Shown here in pieces: positions 22,788 through 34,194 of a DNA stretch of 64,000 nucleotides; the first letter of the stretch is position 1; each line of letters opens with the position of its first letter. The notes under the pieces are model-generated. The model was not told the origin of the DNA, made no database searches, and saw nothing but the letters and a program-made list of their open reading frames with translations. The position numbers were made by a program, and so were the translations under genes. This DNA is from Zingiber officinale (lineage: Eukaryota; Streptophyta; Magnoliopsida; Zingiberales; Zingiberaceae). The stretch lies in contig NC_056002.1 of the NCBI RefSeq assembly GCF_018446385.1, forward strand, positions 39,941,671 through 40,005,670, written 5' to 3'.

Positions 22788-24399
22788 TGGAGTCGGAGGG
22801 ACCTCTCGGATGGGACATCCGAATCGCACTCCATACGAGCGTGAGGACTTCAACTATTGGAGGAAGCGCATGGAGATGTGGTTCCAAATGAATTGGAACC
22901 AATGGATTGCGTTGGAGGAACTGTTTAAAGCTCAAACGGACAAAAAGGGAAAGCGTCTCCGACCTCGATATTGAGTCGAGGAGTGAAGGAAGCAATTGGA
23001 GACGAACATGGAGGTAACTAGAATTTTAATTAATTTATTACCTCCTAATTCGATATTGAATGTAGGTGAATACGAGAATGCAAGCGACCTTTGAAAAAAG
23101 GTAATTGTGCTTCATGAGAGTCCTACATCAATCCAAAGAGAGGAGGAGCCCAAGGAGAAAGATTCATTGGTCCAAGAAGAGAAGGACCAATCAGATGTTG
23201 ATACGAGTTCAACATCCGAGGAGGAGAAGGAAGTGAGGAGGTATCATCCGCATCATTAATGGAGGAAGAAGTGGAACTGTCCACATCTTCAAGTGAAGAG
23301 GAAGAATAACAATGCAAGGAAGAGGAGATCTTGGAAGCTCAACCCTCCACCTCAACTACTAAGAAGAGCACAAACGACCACATTAAATGTTTTAAGTGTG
23401 GTAAGATGGGGCACTGCAAGAGTAGGTGTCCTTCGCTCATGAAGGTAAAGGAGGTAAACCCTAAACTCACTAAAGTTAATTTAGAAACTAATGTGAGTTG
23501 TAGGAAGAAGAATGAGAAGAAGCACATTAGGTGCTTTACATGTGGTGAGTGGGGTCACTACCACACAAAGTGCCCAAGGAGAGGAGAGCTCAAGAAATTG
23601 GCACACTTGAATAAATGAGAAAAGAAAAGAAGCACAAGTCAAAGGGGAGTTTCAAAGGTAAAAGGAAAGGTAATCCCTATTTTGAAGTTTAATCCAAGTG
23701 CAAATTCATTTATGCTTGTTAGGAATATTTAAAATTATGTACCCATGCATAATTATGGATTTAGGTATAATGATAGGAATAGGATTAACACGGTAGATAA
23801 CACTAAGAAATCATACATTAAGGGTAGACCTAATAAGACCCAAACCACTTTATCTAAGGGAAGGAAAGTGGGTGAAAACTTAAGCATTAATCCCAAAAAA
23901 GGGAGACATATGCCTAGGAAGGTGGGTAGGTCTAGGAATGTCCATGATGGACATGTTGATTTTAGAGTTAGAACCCTAGAATAAGAAAATCAAGGCTTGA
24001 AGGCAAAGTTTGAAGAAATGGAGAAAGTCCTAGAGAGGTTCATTATTGGACCTAAAGGACTTGACATATATTTGAATGGTGAAAGATCCAAAAATGCCAA
24101 ATTGGGTCCCTCCATGACCAAAAGGAGGTCAAGTGCTAAGGTGACACATGACATTGAGAAAGTCATCCAAGGCCAATAAAAAGGAATATGCTAGGGTGAC
24201 ATATAATTATAGCAAGGATGAGGTGTCCAAGATTAAGGACAAGAAGAAATTAACCAAAGATAAAGTGTCTAAGGTTAAGAAGGTAAGTTTAGTAGGCCAA
24301 GTGTCACCCGAGGTGCATCGAAATGACCTAGCCATAGTGGATGAGTCACCAAGGGAGGTGACTAAGGTTAAGATTCCTAAGGTTAGGAAGATCCATTAG
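22788..24399 (+). pseudogene. Ty1/copia gag with two zinc knuckles, broken
   Basis: An ATG at 22788 lies soon after the primer site. A copia-type gag (UBN2-like) can be followed in shifting frames: a Tyr-Trp-Arg-Lys-Arg motif near 22860, then acidic serine/glutamate-rich text (about 23130-23310). An open frame at 23331-23618 holds two intact Cx2Cx4Hx4C zinc knuckles (about 23395-23436 and 23530-23571), which in this family bind the element's RNA. Lysine-rich frames continue to 24399. Frameshifts and stops separate the pieces. No pol domains follow, so the element is gag-only by deletion or by origin. Confidence 0.8.
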
Positions 24400-24701
24400 G
24401 ACCCATGGTAGATGGGTTATCAAATGTGCCAAGTGGTTAGGAGACAGACTTAAATCTCTAACCTAGTGGGTTGGCACAATTGGGATGTGTTTCGTGCATG
24501 GAAATATGAATTGGGTTCATATTGCATAAAAATTAGTTTTTGGTGTATATATGCTATATAAACTAATGCTAGGGATACATTATAGTTTAGTATGGGCAGA
24601 TATATCAAGAGGAAGCCAAAACTAGGACTTTAGGTCAAAGTTCAATTGAACCATTTAACTAATTTTGAATTTTGTGTCACTCTTAGGATCTGTGATAAAT
24701 A

Positions 24702-24743
<42 letters not shown>

Positions 24744-25483
24744 CCAAGTAGACATGGATAACATAGACCTCTCCACAAAATTTGAGATTTTTTAGAGCTC
24801 TGTGGATTTTTTTGCGTATTTCTGAAAAATGGATAAAAAAAGTTGATTTTTGCCCAAAAAGAGTATCAGTCGGCTGGTACAGTTACCAGTCGACTGGTAA
24901 CAGTAATTTTGAGCACAGAAGACCTCTGTAAGCTCATTTTGACGATAACAGTCGATTGGGGTTTATACCAGGCGATTAGTAACACTGTTCATGAGCACAG
25001 AATGTCTCTGTAAGCTCATTTTGACGATGACAGTCGACTGATACGGTCTGAAAGTATTTTTTTGCATTAGAAAATGACCAAAACAGTGGTGAACATGTAT
25101 GTAATATTATGGGAGATTAATACATGATGTTTATAGTCATTAGAGGTCAAAGAGTCCAATAATTGGGATATTGTTGAAGCTCTTTTTGATATATGGCAAA
25201 GGGAGAGAAATTTAGGTTTAAGTGAGAAACCTACATACCTTTGCAAGAAATCCTAGCTCAAGAGGGAGCTTAGGTGAAGGGGGAGCGATTGCTCATTTAT
25301 TAGCAAAGGGAGAGAAGTTTACCTTTGCAAGAAATCCTAGCTCAAGGGGGAGCTTAGGTGAAGGGGAAGCCCAGGATTAGGTTTCATGATTTATGCACGT
25401 ATAGATTGCATATTTATTTGTATTATTATTTTTATATTGTTTCCCTAACTTAAACGGGATGGCAAACATCAAAAAAGGGAGAT
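24400..25483 (+). other. Non-coding 3' interior of the copia element, TA microsatellite and polypurine tract
   Basis: Contains a (TA)n run at about 24700-24740. A second set of CAGTCGACTG/CAGTCGGCTGG words lies between about 24865 and 25050, with two copies of a phrase around CTCTGTAAGCTCATTTTGACGA. A repeated CTTTGCAAGAAATCCTAGCTCAA-like phrase (near 25240 and 25320) also occurs, and the tract AAAAAAGGGAGAT lies just before the 3' LTR at 25484. Confidence 0.75.
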
Positions 25484-25922
25484 TGTTGGAGCAATTTGGG
25501 TACCCTAAGTTTTGATGTTTGGATAAAAGTTTAAGTTAGGTTTATTGATGTATTTGATATGCATTGTGAGTGTGCAGGATACAGGTACAACAAGGAAAGT
25601 CCAAGTGTAATCTTGGCAAAGGAGGAAAGTCCAAGGATGAATCTTGGCAGTGTAAGTCCAAGCATGTAGTTTTGGCAACGTAATTCCAAGTGTGACTTGA
25701 CAATGGATGAAGTCCTGGAGACGCGACCTCTTAGTAAAGGAAGACCCGACAACAATGAGAAGGCCGATGGAAGCTCCAGAAGGCAAGACGTGAAGGATGG
25801 GGAGACATCCGAGGGACGCAAGGTTGATGGAGGAGGTTAGAAGGCTAGGTCTAGATTGGTTGAGCGAGGACGAGTGTTGAGTGAATGTACCCGAGCGTTA
25901 AATCCTAGGATTAGGGTTTACA

Positions 25923-28900
25923 CACTACTACAAATTGAGGCTAAGACATCACCCCTAAAGTGTTGTTTTTAGCCATATAAATGTTGCATTATATCTAAGG
26001 TAACGCTTTTCATTCTATCTTATCAGGTCCTGTCATGTTAGATATAACACAACGCTTTTGCCATTTTATGCAATACTTTTTTGAACTGTCACGATATATA
26101 GCAAAGACAACGCTTCTTTATATGCAACACTTTTTTCTTTCACCAGCAACACTTATTCTTTTGTTACTCTTAAAAAATTGCAACACTTTTAACTATTAAT
26201 AGCAACACTTTTTTACAATTTTTTTAACCCAATAATGCAAAACATTTTCCATTAAATGCATCACTTTTTATTAAAATTTTCACCTAACACTTTTACCCAT
26301 TAATAGTAATACTTATTTTTTCACCAATATATTATTGATAATGCAATTTTATTATCCAATCAAACACATTTGTATAAAAATAGATTATTCAAAATATAAT
26401 CATTATATTGCAAAAATTGTACCACATTATATTCTGCTTAAGAATTTTATAAAAATCCAACAATTGACATCTACAATATATCACCAACTAAAGCACTATA
26501 CAAAAGTCACCAATTAATACCTTCATGAATCTCCCCAAAAAGGCAACCATACATTTACAAAAAGCCAACTATACAAACTCTTTGCTTGCCTTAAAAAAAT
26601 CACATAGGTATCCAAAATGTAACACTCATTCTCATTCCCAACTATAACAGCTGCTTAGCTATCCAAAATGCTTGTTGCCTACAAGAAAAGCATCACAATA
26701 TGGACAATAAAAGTAAGAATAGAGATTTGATCATGTAGCAAAAGTAATAACCTTTGTACTCAACTGACAATATATCTAAATACACTTTATCCAACCACCA
26801 TCCTTCAGCTGGAAAATAACATCTACTAAATTTAGTATGAGAATACTCAAATTTGGCGATACACACTGCAATGAGAGTTAAAAATGATAGCATATCAAAA
26901 TAAGCAACTGCAAAGAAGTACCAAACCTCATAGCACAACTAGGAACCAACCATATAAAGAATGATAAACTAAGTACTATTAAATGAGAAAAATGCATGCA
27001 AAAGCACATTGGTCTTAGAAATTCTGGAAAAAAAAGGAAATAGTAGTGAAATGGGTGTTAGCGAAGAGCAAGAGGTAAAACATATACAAACACAATGAAA
27101 AACTCACATGTTACTAATCCAAGTAATCTCTCATGCTACAAATTTGCAATTGGATGATAAACTTAGCATAATTCAGAGCAAAAAATTATATAATTGAACA
27201 TCAAACTTGCAAAGTCAATTATATAATTGAGCATCAAACTTGCAAAGTCAATAGCAATAATAAATAGCTATCAACAAAACCACATCAGGAAGAACTAAAC
27301 CTCAAGCATCAAATTGTAGCAAGTGGGTAAGTTCCATAGTCAAAATGAAATGCTTTTCTATGATTAATGGAAATAAGGACCGGGGATTTAGTTAATTTAA
27401 ACTTACATGGCAAACATTCACAACCACTTCCAAGTGAACATGCAAAGTTCAAAGTGTCTTTTCAAATAATTTTATTGCTCATGTAATTCATACATAAATA
27501 AAAATAAGTTAATTTAAACTTACATGGCAAACATTCAACCACTTCCAACCATTAAGAGTTCAACCAGTGAAAAAAAATAAAAATAAGTCTTATACATAAC
27601 AGGTGGATAAAAGAAAGGGATAGTTCAAAATTTTAGAGCTACTCATATTGTTGAAGGATAAAATTTAGTTCATAGATGGATTGAAAAGTAGCAGGTGATG
27701 ACAATTCCAAGAGAACATTAGTTAAAGCTACCTTCAAGCAACTAAATCATAGCATTCTTTCATGATGAAAACATACCGAATTCATCAACATAGCCACTGC
27801 TATCCAAACAATCACCTCAAATCAGTAATGTATCCATATCCATACATCCGAGAAATAAGAATTCCCTGAATCAAATACTAAGCACAACCTAACCACATTC
27901 ATAATCAAATAACCAATCTCATATAGAGATGAGAAACAACCTCTGTTCGTTACATCCACGCCAAGGCACAAAGCTTCGTTCTGCCCAGCTGCCCTCACCA
28001 TCATAGGGAATCGTTGGCCAGCAAAGAGTGGACAGGACCCAATACAGAATGGGAATTCATCGCGATTATTGATCTGCTATCCAGAACACATAGCTCTGGT
28101 TACAATATGCCAGTGATCGGACAAGTAAAGAAACACCCTTAAACGTTACCACCTACCTTCTTGTGGTCGGAACCATGCTGTTCGGCCATTATAGGGCAGT
28201 TGGGGAATCTTGGCCGGGAGCTTCATGACGGCAGCAAGGGGAGAGGAAGGGCTCGACACTGGACGGTGGTCGGAGAGGGTGGCGGCGTCAGGCGGTGGTG
28301 CGCGGCTTGGGAGGGAAGAGGAGATCGGGGCGGCGATGAGAAGGTGGCGATCGCACTAGGGTAGAGGCACGCGGAGGCTGGTGTTGCTCCTTCCTTCCGG
28401 CGACGGCTGCACTCGGCGACGGCGGAGACCACAGAGGAAGAGGGTCGGCGATGAAGAGATTGGGAGAGCTCGTCAGTTGGCATCGCGTGGGAGGAGACGG
28501 TGCTACAGCTCCGAGGTCACAAGAACATTGCCGGCTGAGGACTTCACCGGCGACGATCGGGTGGGGAGATAGAGGTCGGCGGCCGCGCGAAGAGGAGAGG
28601 GGAGGAGCGGCGTCGGGTTAGGGCAAGGGAGAAACGAAGGAAAAGAAAAAAAGAAAGGAAATAAAACATACGAGCGGCGTCGGGTTAGGGCAAGGGAAAT
28701 TAATCATTTCCATGTTTAAATATGATAGTTTAAATAGACTTTTCCATATCCCAATAATTAATCTTCTTAATCTACATCATATATGAGCTTTGTTTAAATC
28801 TTAGAAAATTTCTAAAAATTTTTAAAAATTCATTATTTCTCAAATAATTTTATTATTTAATTATTATTTGAGCACTGTATCTTACATAATTATTATCAAA

Positions 28901-29340
28901 ACAAGATTTCTCTCCTTGTAATTGAAACATATCTTATGAACTTTATTTAAATCTCTAAAAATTTCTAAAAAATTTTAAAAAATTCTATAGGTTTATTTCT
29001 TTAATAACATTTATTATTTAATTATTATATAGTGTTGGCAAAAGTGTTGTGGGCAATTTACGAAAAATAAACATGTCATTTCTTCCGATTGCAACAAATA
29101 TTACTACTACCGCAACACATTTAAAAAGTGTCACATATTCCTACACTATTACAACACTTTTACAAAAGTGTTACCTTTTCTAATATTAACTGCAACACTT
29201 CTAAAAAATGTGTTGCATTTTAGTTATAATGCAACACTTATTTGAAAGTGTTGTGTGTTTTTTCCAAAACTTGATATATGACAACAATTTACTAAAGTGT
29301 TGCTCCCAAAGTGATACCTTAGGCTCATTTTGTAGTAGTG
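25923..29340. mobile_element. Non-autonomous CACTA (En/Spm-type) transposon
   Basis: A 3418-bp insertion with terminal inverted repeats starting CACTACTACAAA at both ends (about 23 bp, imperfect). It is flanked by a perfect 3-bp duplication ACA (25920-25922 and 29341-29343), the size expected for this superfamily. Many copies of AACACTTTT/AAAAGTGTT lie within about 350 bp of each end. Such subterminal repeats bind the TNPA-type protein in known CACTA elements. No transposase frame is present, so it depends on another element. The interior is AT-rich, apart from a GC-rich block at about 28160-28640. Confidence 0.92.
28160..28698. other. GC-rich block inside the CACTA element
   Basis: About 480 bp of high G+C in an otherwise AT-rich element, rich in CGGCGA words, as in the first exons of plant genes. 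Short open frames on both strands have low-complexity composition and no known domain. A 27-bp direct repeat around GAGCGGCGTCGGGTTAGG occurs near 28604 and 28671. It may be captured host sequence or the element's own promoter; the sequence does not decide. Confidence 0.5.
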
Positions 29341-29923
29341 ACAGTAGCAGTATTGCAGCGTTACTATAGCAGTACTGTAGCAGTCAACTGGTGCAGTCGA
29401 CTGGTGCATTCGATTGAGAGCGAACAGAGGGTTGGTATCGAGCCGTTGGGCTGTAACGGTCGAATTTCCACAGAGGACAGTCGATTGGTAGGCGGAATTT
29501 TCCAACCCGTGACCTATATAACCAAGACTTGGGAGCTTGGTTGAGGTTGACGAAATAGACTTGGTTAAAACCTATTAGAGTCTCCCAAGCCCTCGTGTGA
29601 TCGGTGTGCTTGTATTCAAGTGTTTGTGGTGAGGTTTCTCCACCGACAAGGAGCTTGAGCTAGCCGAAGGTTTTCTGGGGAGTCATCCACCGACGGATCG
29701 GGATTGTCCACCTTACGGACATCCGTGGAGTAGGAGCCCTAATTTTCGAACCACGTTAAATGATCGTGTAGCTTGGTTTGCATTTCTTGTCTTGTATTTA
29801 GATTAACTTACTACTTGTTTGTTTGTATTTCCGCTGTGTAACTAACTAGTATAGGAAGAAGCGATCGATTTGGGTGAGACGTTATTCACCCCCTTCTAGC
29901 GGACGTCAAGGTCCCAACATTTT

Positions 29924-30170
29924 ATAGGGAAATGAAAGACTTTTCCTTTCATTTCGATCTTCTCGTTATCATTTTTTAATTCCATAAATAATCCAAGATT
30001 TATTCTTGTCATTTTTTTAAACTAATCCAATATTTATGCGATAATTATCCTTTTTTTGAAATAATTCGATATTTACGTGATAGTTATCCTTTTTCTAAAA
30101 TGGTCTTGGGTTCCTAGTGGAGTCATCAAGGAGACGGGAGACCAAGTAGTCAAGAAGCCGAGGAGTCAAG
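29924..30170. other. Spacer after the copia element
   Basis: No gene seen. Repeated phrases such as ATAATTCGATATTTA and TAATCCAATATTTA suggest LTR debris. This may continue the minus-strand Tat remnant interrupted at 21696. Confidence 0.35.
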
Positions 30171-30356
30171 GTGCACCCCAAAAGGCTGGGTGCACCCTAG
30201 AAGTCGGGGTGTGCCTCAGAAGTCGGGATGCATCCCAGAAGTCAGGTGCACCCTAGAAGTCAGGTGTGCCCTAGAAGTTGGGTGTGCCCTAGAAGGCGGG
30301 GTGCGCCCAAGAAGTCAGGGTGCGCCCCAAAAGTCGAGTGCTCCCCAGAAGTCAGG
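30171..30356 (+). repeat. Minisatellite, about ten 18-19 bp units
   Basis: Consensus close to GTGCACCCTAGAAGTCAG. The units differ by point changes and single-base length changes, which is why overlapping open frames appear across it. Confidence 0.9.
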
Positions 30357-30795
30357 GGTCAGCTCAGTTTTTCTTTTGCTAGAACCACCACCTCAGCTAC
30401 ACCACCACCTTCTCTTATTCATGTGGAGCCTACTAATTATCCTCTAAATTATTATATATCCATTATTTTAACTTATATTGTATTTTCAATTAGAGATGGT
30501 CTCAAGCGAACCTTCTTTCGAGTGTAGTCCATAGGTTGTGGGAGATTGTGTAAGCATCTCTAACAACTTGTGCTAAAATTGGCACAATGAGGGTTGACAT
30601 CAACCATGAGAGGAGAAGCTAATCTTGTTTTTTTTCCCAAACAGCAAAAGTGGGGTTTGGTTCAACAGTCACATTACCACAGTTATCAATTTGGGTGATT
30701 GTCTTGGCTGATGCAAGAAATTCATTGGAAATGGAATGAAAGAGATCATGCCCTTTGAGTACAGGAGTGATATGTGTCGCTAGAGGATGAAATTC
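30357..30795. other. Spacer between minisatellite and copia gag remnant
   Basis: AT-rich and non-coding. Its right part may be the far 3' end of the minus-strand gag, but no 3' LTR is recognisable. Confidence 0.35.
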
Positions 30796-30797
30796 CT

Positions 30798-31567
30798 CTA
30801 GTCTAATTTGATCGGACTTAGTTGTGAGAAGTCGGGCCGAGTAGTAGGGTTGTTTGTCTTCTGGGTCTTAGTCAGACTCACCTTCAGGTTTGGTTCTTCA
30901 CTTGTCTTTGGAGGAACCTGCAAAAAGGGCAATTCCTTTCTCGACCTGTTTTGAGTTAGTCTGTTCATAGAGTTTGAGTTCACAAAATAGTTCATCTACC
31001 TTTAATTTAGAAAGATTCTTCGAAATCTTGTAAGCATTCACGATGGATGCTCACAGTGCATTTCGAGGAAACACGTTAAGGACATACCTTATCAGGTCAC
31101 AATTCTGCATCTGGTGGCAGATGTTGTGAAGCCTATTGAGGATGTCCTTTATCCTCGCGTGGAGTTGACTCGCAGTTTCTCCTTCCTGTATTTTTATATT
31201 AAATAGCTTATTCAGATAGAGGTCTCTTTTGGTTACCTTCGCATCGCTGGTTCCCTCGTGTAATTCAATTAGCTTGTCCCACAGTTCCTTCGCATTTCCG
31301 TGTGGGCCGACGTGGTTCAGTTCTTCTTCCGTTAACTTGCACTGGAGGGTGTTGAGTCTTAAAATCTATTTGGGCTTTCTTCTTCATCTCCGGATTCCAC
31401 TATTTTGGGTCCATCGGAATTTCGGTGTTATCGACCGGAGCCTCGTAGCCTCTGGTGATGCTGAACCACTAGTTGAAGTCGGTCTTCAGACAGACCTCTA
31501 TTCGGTTCTTCTAGTACGGGAAGTCGTCGCCATTGAAGAAGGGAGGGCAGACAGTGCTGTATCCCAT
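30798..31567 (-). pseudogene. Ty1/copia gag fragment, minus strand
   Basis: Read on the minus strand from ATG 31567, a copia gag (UBN2-type) domain is nearly continuous but has several in-frame stops. Landmarks: FFNGDDFPY near 31530, a run of Glu-Glu-Glu-Leu-Asn-His near 31330, ELWDKLIELHEG near 31270, then an LHARIKDILNRLHN-like stretch near 31150. A further open piece (30798-30995) is lysine- and threonine-rich, as in the C-terminal half of gag. The primer site at 31839-31850 and LTR above 31853 are in the right places for a minus-strand element. Pol and the 3' LTR are missing. Confidence 0.85.
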
Positions 31568-31838
31568 GTTTTGGGTTATTGCTCTTGCACACAATAAAGA
31601 AAAACAGAGAAAGTCCTAAGACTTTTGATTTTGTATTAGTAGTGTGGGATAAAAATAAAAATATTAAGACTAAATTGGTGTTGCACCAATTCGGATTGGT
31701 TTGCTACGAGAAAATGTTTCCAAAGAGGTAATTGTGCCAATTTGGACTAAGTCGAAAAACTTAAAACCAAAAATAAGAAAATAAAAATTTTCACCCCCTT
31801 TACTTGATTGGTGGTTGCACCAAATCAAAGCAGTACCT

Positions 31839-31850
31839 GCTCTGATACCA
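31839..31850 (-). other. Primer binding site of the minus-strand copia element
   Basis: On the minus strand this reads TGGTATCAGAGC, two bases after the LTR end at 31853. Confidence 0.9.
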
Positions 31851-31852
31851 CT

Positions 31853-33781
31853 TGTTGGATCGAAAAGAACGCTAGAGGGGGTGAATAGCGATCAATGAAA
31901 AATCGTTATCAAGTCAAAGTACGCAGCGGAAAATAATAACGAAAACAACGTCAACACACCAAGTTTTACTTGGTTCGGAGCCTTCGTCGACTTCTACTCC
32001 AAGGTCCGCACGTGAGAGTGCTTTTATTAGGCAATCCATTAATAGTTCGCAAAAGAGTGACACAATAAGTACAGGAACTATAAAATAAAGTTACCGACAA
32101 CAAGGAAAATAAAAACTGAGTCGCAGGTCGTCGGAGAAATTTCACAGCGTCGCAGGAGCGTCTTTGGAGAAGCGCGCAAAAAAATAGTTGTAGAGAGAAG
32201 TTATGTTTTGTGCTCTTGGTGGAAGGCTGCTTATATAGGCAGTTCCGGGTGCCTGGATCTTTTCTAGGCGCCTGTACAAGGACGTCAGCCATCCAATCAA
32301 CACGCTCCAAGCTGGCGACAAGATTGATTTTAAGCATTACGGGCGCTCGGATCCCTTTCGAGCACCTGGACCACTCCAGGCGTCCGGATCCCTTTGGGGC
32401 ACCTGGACCAACTTTTCCAGTAGCCTTTATTTCCAACAAAATGAAGTTAGTTTGAGATAATAAAACTTATATTACCCTATAAAATAAGTGTTAGTGCAAT
32501 TATAGGCAAGAGTAGTAATTAGATTCTATCTCCTCAAGACCAGAATCTAGTCAAGATCTCAACTTAGATTTTTCAAATGGATCTAAGTTTGATCGACGCT
32601 TACTATTCCCTCAAACGGGGAACACATCCTCTCCAAGTCACTCTCCTCCAGTGACTTACCTTAACTTACCGCTTTGCCAGACATCCGGTCTATTGGAACT
32701 CCAAGGTTATTTTTGGTGTGATCAACCAAGTTAGGTTAGGTCCTGTTATGTTTTGATCCCTGTATCTAAGTGTGCAGGAGCTTAGGAGCACAGGAAGTTG
32801 AGCGGAAGATGCAACTAGAGAGAAGGACAACACAAGAGAGAGCCGACGTGCTCGGTGCATCCGAGGGATGAGAAGCCGGGGAGGAAGGTTACTTGAGGAG
32901 AAGGCCGAAATTAGGTTCGGGTGAGACTTATTTCGGTTGGCCAAAATCACCCAAGCGGAAGAGCGAGAGGAAGAGAAAAAGAAGCTGAAGCCTTTTGCTG
33001 GAAGGCGCCTTCATTGTGCACGGAAGTCGCCATCACTGTGCATGGAAGGCGCCTTCAAGTCTTCATAGAAGGCACCTTCCTTACGTATGAAAGGCACCTT
33101 CAACTCATCATGGAAGGCGCCTTCCAGCCCTATGGAAGGTACCTTCAGCCTACGGATAAGTTTTTCCAGAGGCTATAAAAAGACCCCTAGACTTAGGAAA
33201 GATGTAACAACTTGAGTATTCATTTCTTAGCAATAGTCTGAGTTGTTAGTGTGTGTAAGAGGCTTCTCCGCCTTCACCGAATGAGATTCTTAGTGAGCTT
33301 TCATCTGTCTTGGATTAACAACCACCCCGGTTGTAACCAAGTAAATTCCGCGCCTCTTTCTTTTAGTTTCGTATTGTTTATTTTTATGCTATTGCTGCTA
33401 ATCTAAGTTGAAAGACGCAAAAGGTATTTTGTTTGAGTGTTTTAGGCAACTCAACCCTCTCCAGCCGGCCTACCCAGTCTAACACGGTAAGCCCATCGAC
33501 CTGTCTGGACTTCATGCTAGCTATCCGGTCGGCCCGTTGACCAAGCTGGACTTCGTGTCAGATATCCAGTCAACCGGTCAACCTATCTGGACTTCGTACC
33601 AGCTATCCAGTCAGCCCGTCGACCTAGCTGAATTTCTTTTTAGATATCCAGTTAGTCCGTCGACCTATCTGGACTTCTCCTACACACTTAGTTAAATCTT
33701 TCGATCACATTAAACCTAACTTAATTTATTTTGTCATTCATCAAAGTTTGAATTAGACTGTTAGTGTAATCTGTACCAACA
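31853..33781 (-). repeat. 5' LTR of the minus-strand copia element, split by a solo LTR
   Basis: On the minus strand the LTR starts TGTTGGTACAG at 33781 and ends TCCAACA at 31853. It is about 1130 bp once the insertion at 32691-33484 is removed. The outer part (33490-33690) has about four degenerate units of roughly 55 bp built on a TGGACTTCGT...CAGCTATCCAG phrase. A TATA box (TATATAA on the minus strand, 32231-32237) directly follows GC-rich self-complementary words (GGCGCC, GGATCC) at about 32240-32410. An inner CCAACA at 32433-32438 could be taken as the LTR start instead, but sequence beyond it continues the same LTR. Confidence 0.7.
32691..33484 (+). repeat. Solo LTR of another Ty1/copia family
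   Basis: A 794-bp LTR starting TATTGGAACTCC (first dinucleotide mutated from TG) and ending CTAACA. The flanks are CGGTC and CGGTA, a near-perfect 5-bp duplication. About seven palindromes of the type GGAAGGCGCCTTCC lie between 33001 and 33147. The TATA box TATAAAA follows at 33174-33180. No internal region is present, so it probably arose by LTR-LTR recombination. Confidence 0.75.
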
Positions 33782-34194
33782 CATTTCGTTTGAATACTTT
33801 AAGTTCTTGTCATTTATTTAGATACAAGTGGGTTAGGTTAGATTAGATTAGGTTTCGATGAATATTTTATATTTCATTAAATGCTTTGTGCTTCCTTTAA
33901 TTCTCTTACCATCGTAGATTAGTTTAATTATTGGCACTACTCTTCATTTATTAGTTTTAGAATTCAACTCAACCAAAACTCAAACCTCAAAACATTTCAT
34001 TTGATCCTGAGATTACCATTCGTCAGCTACATTTCTAAAAAGAGACGATTCAGATCATTCTTTATAGTATTCCAGTATAGAGGCGTTTGATAATTTGAAT
34101 TATAACTATAGTAGATATACACGTTATCAATCAACCCTAAATCCCCAAATTAACGAATAATTTACACTCACACCAATTACAACAATGTCCAAAG
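33782..34194. other. AT-rich spacer
   Basis: No gene, repeat boundary or conserved motif recognised. Confidence 0.5.

Larger units (their letters stand above)
21697..29919 (+). mobile_element. Non-autonomous Ty1/copia element (gag only), with CACTA insertion in its 3' LTR
   Basis: The LTRs begin TGTTGGAGCAAT and end GGTCCCAACA: 5' LTR 1025 bp, 3' LTR about 1015 bp after removing the insertion. An initiator tRNA-Met primer site and a polypurine tract are in the correct places. Flanks TTTTT and TTTTA are a near-match for a 5-bp duplication. The 2.76-kb interior encodes only a broken gag with two zinc knuckles. No protease, integrase, RT or RNase H was found, so any past movement needed enzymes from another element. 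Confidence 0.9.
25484..29919 (+). repeat. 3' LTR of the gag-only copia element, split by a CACTA insertion
   Basis: LTR sequence at 25484-25922 and 29344-29919 matches the 5' LTR, including palindromes and the TATATAA box at about 29514-29520. The interruption is the CACTA element 25923-29340 plus one copy of its 3-bp duplication. Confidence 0.9.

Noticed and set aside
28161..28572. Short open frames on both strands in the GC-rich CACTA block
   Set aside because: Low-complexity, no domain, no splice partners. Reported only as a GC-rich block.
30190..30527. Open frames with repeating Pro-Arg-Ser-Gln
   Set aside because: Translation of the minisatellite in two frames. No gene context.
31229..31597. 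122-codon plus-strand open frame
   Set aside because: It is the reverse complement of the minus-strand copia gag, whose protein sense is unmistakable.
32433..32438. CCAACA as the outer end of the minus-strand copia LTR (586-bp LTR)
   Set aside because: LTR-like sequence continues beyond it and rejoins cleanly across the solo LTR to a better TGTTGG start at 33781. Kept as the alternative.
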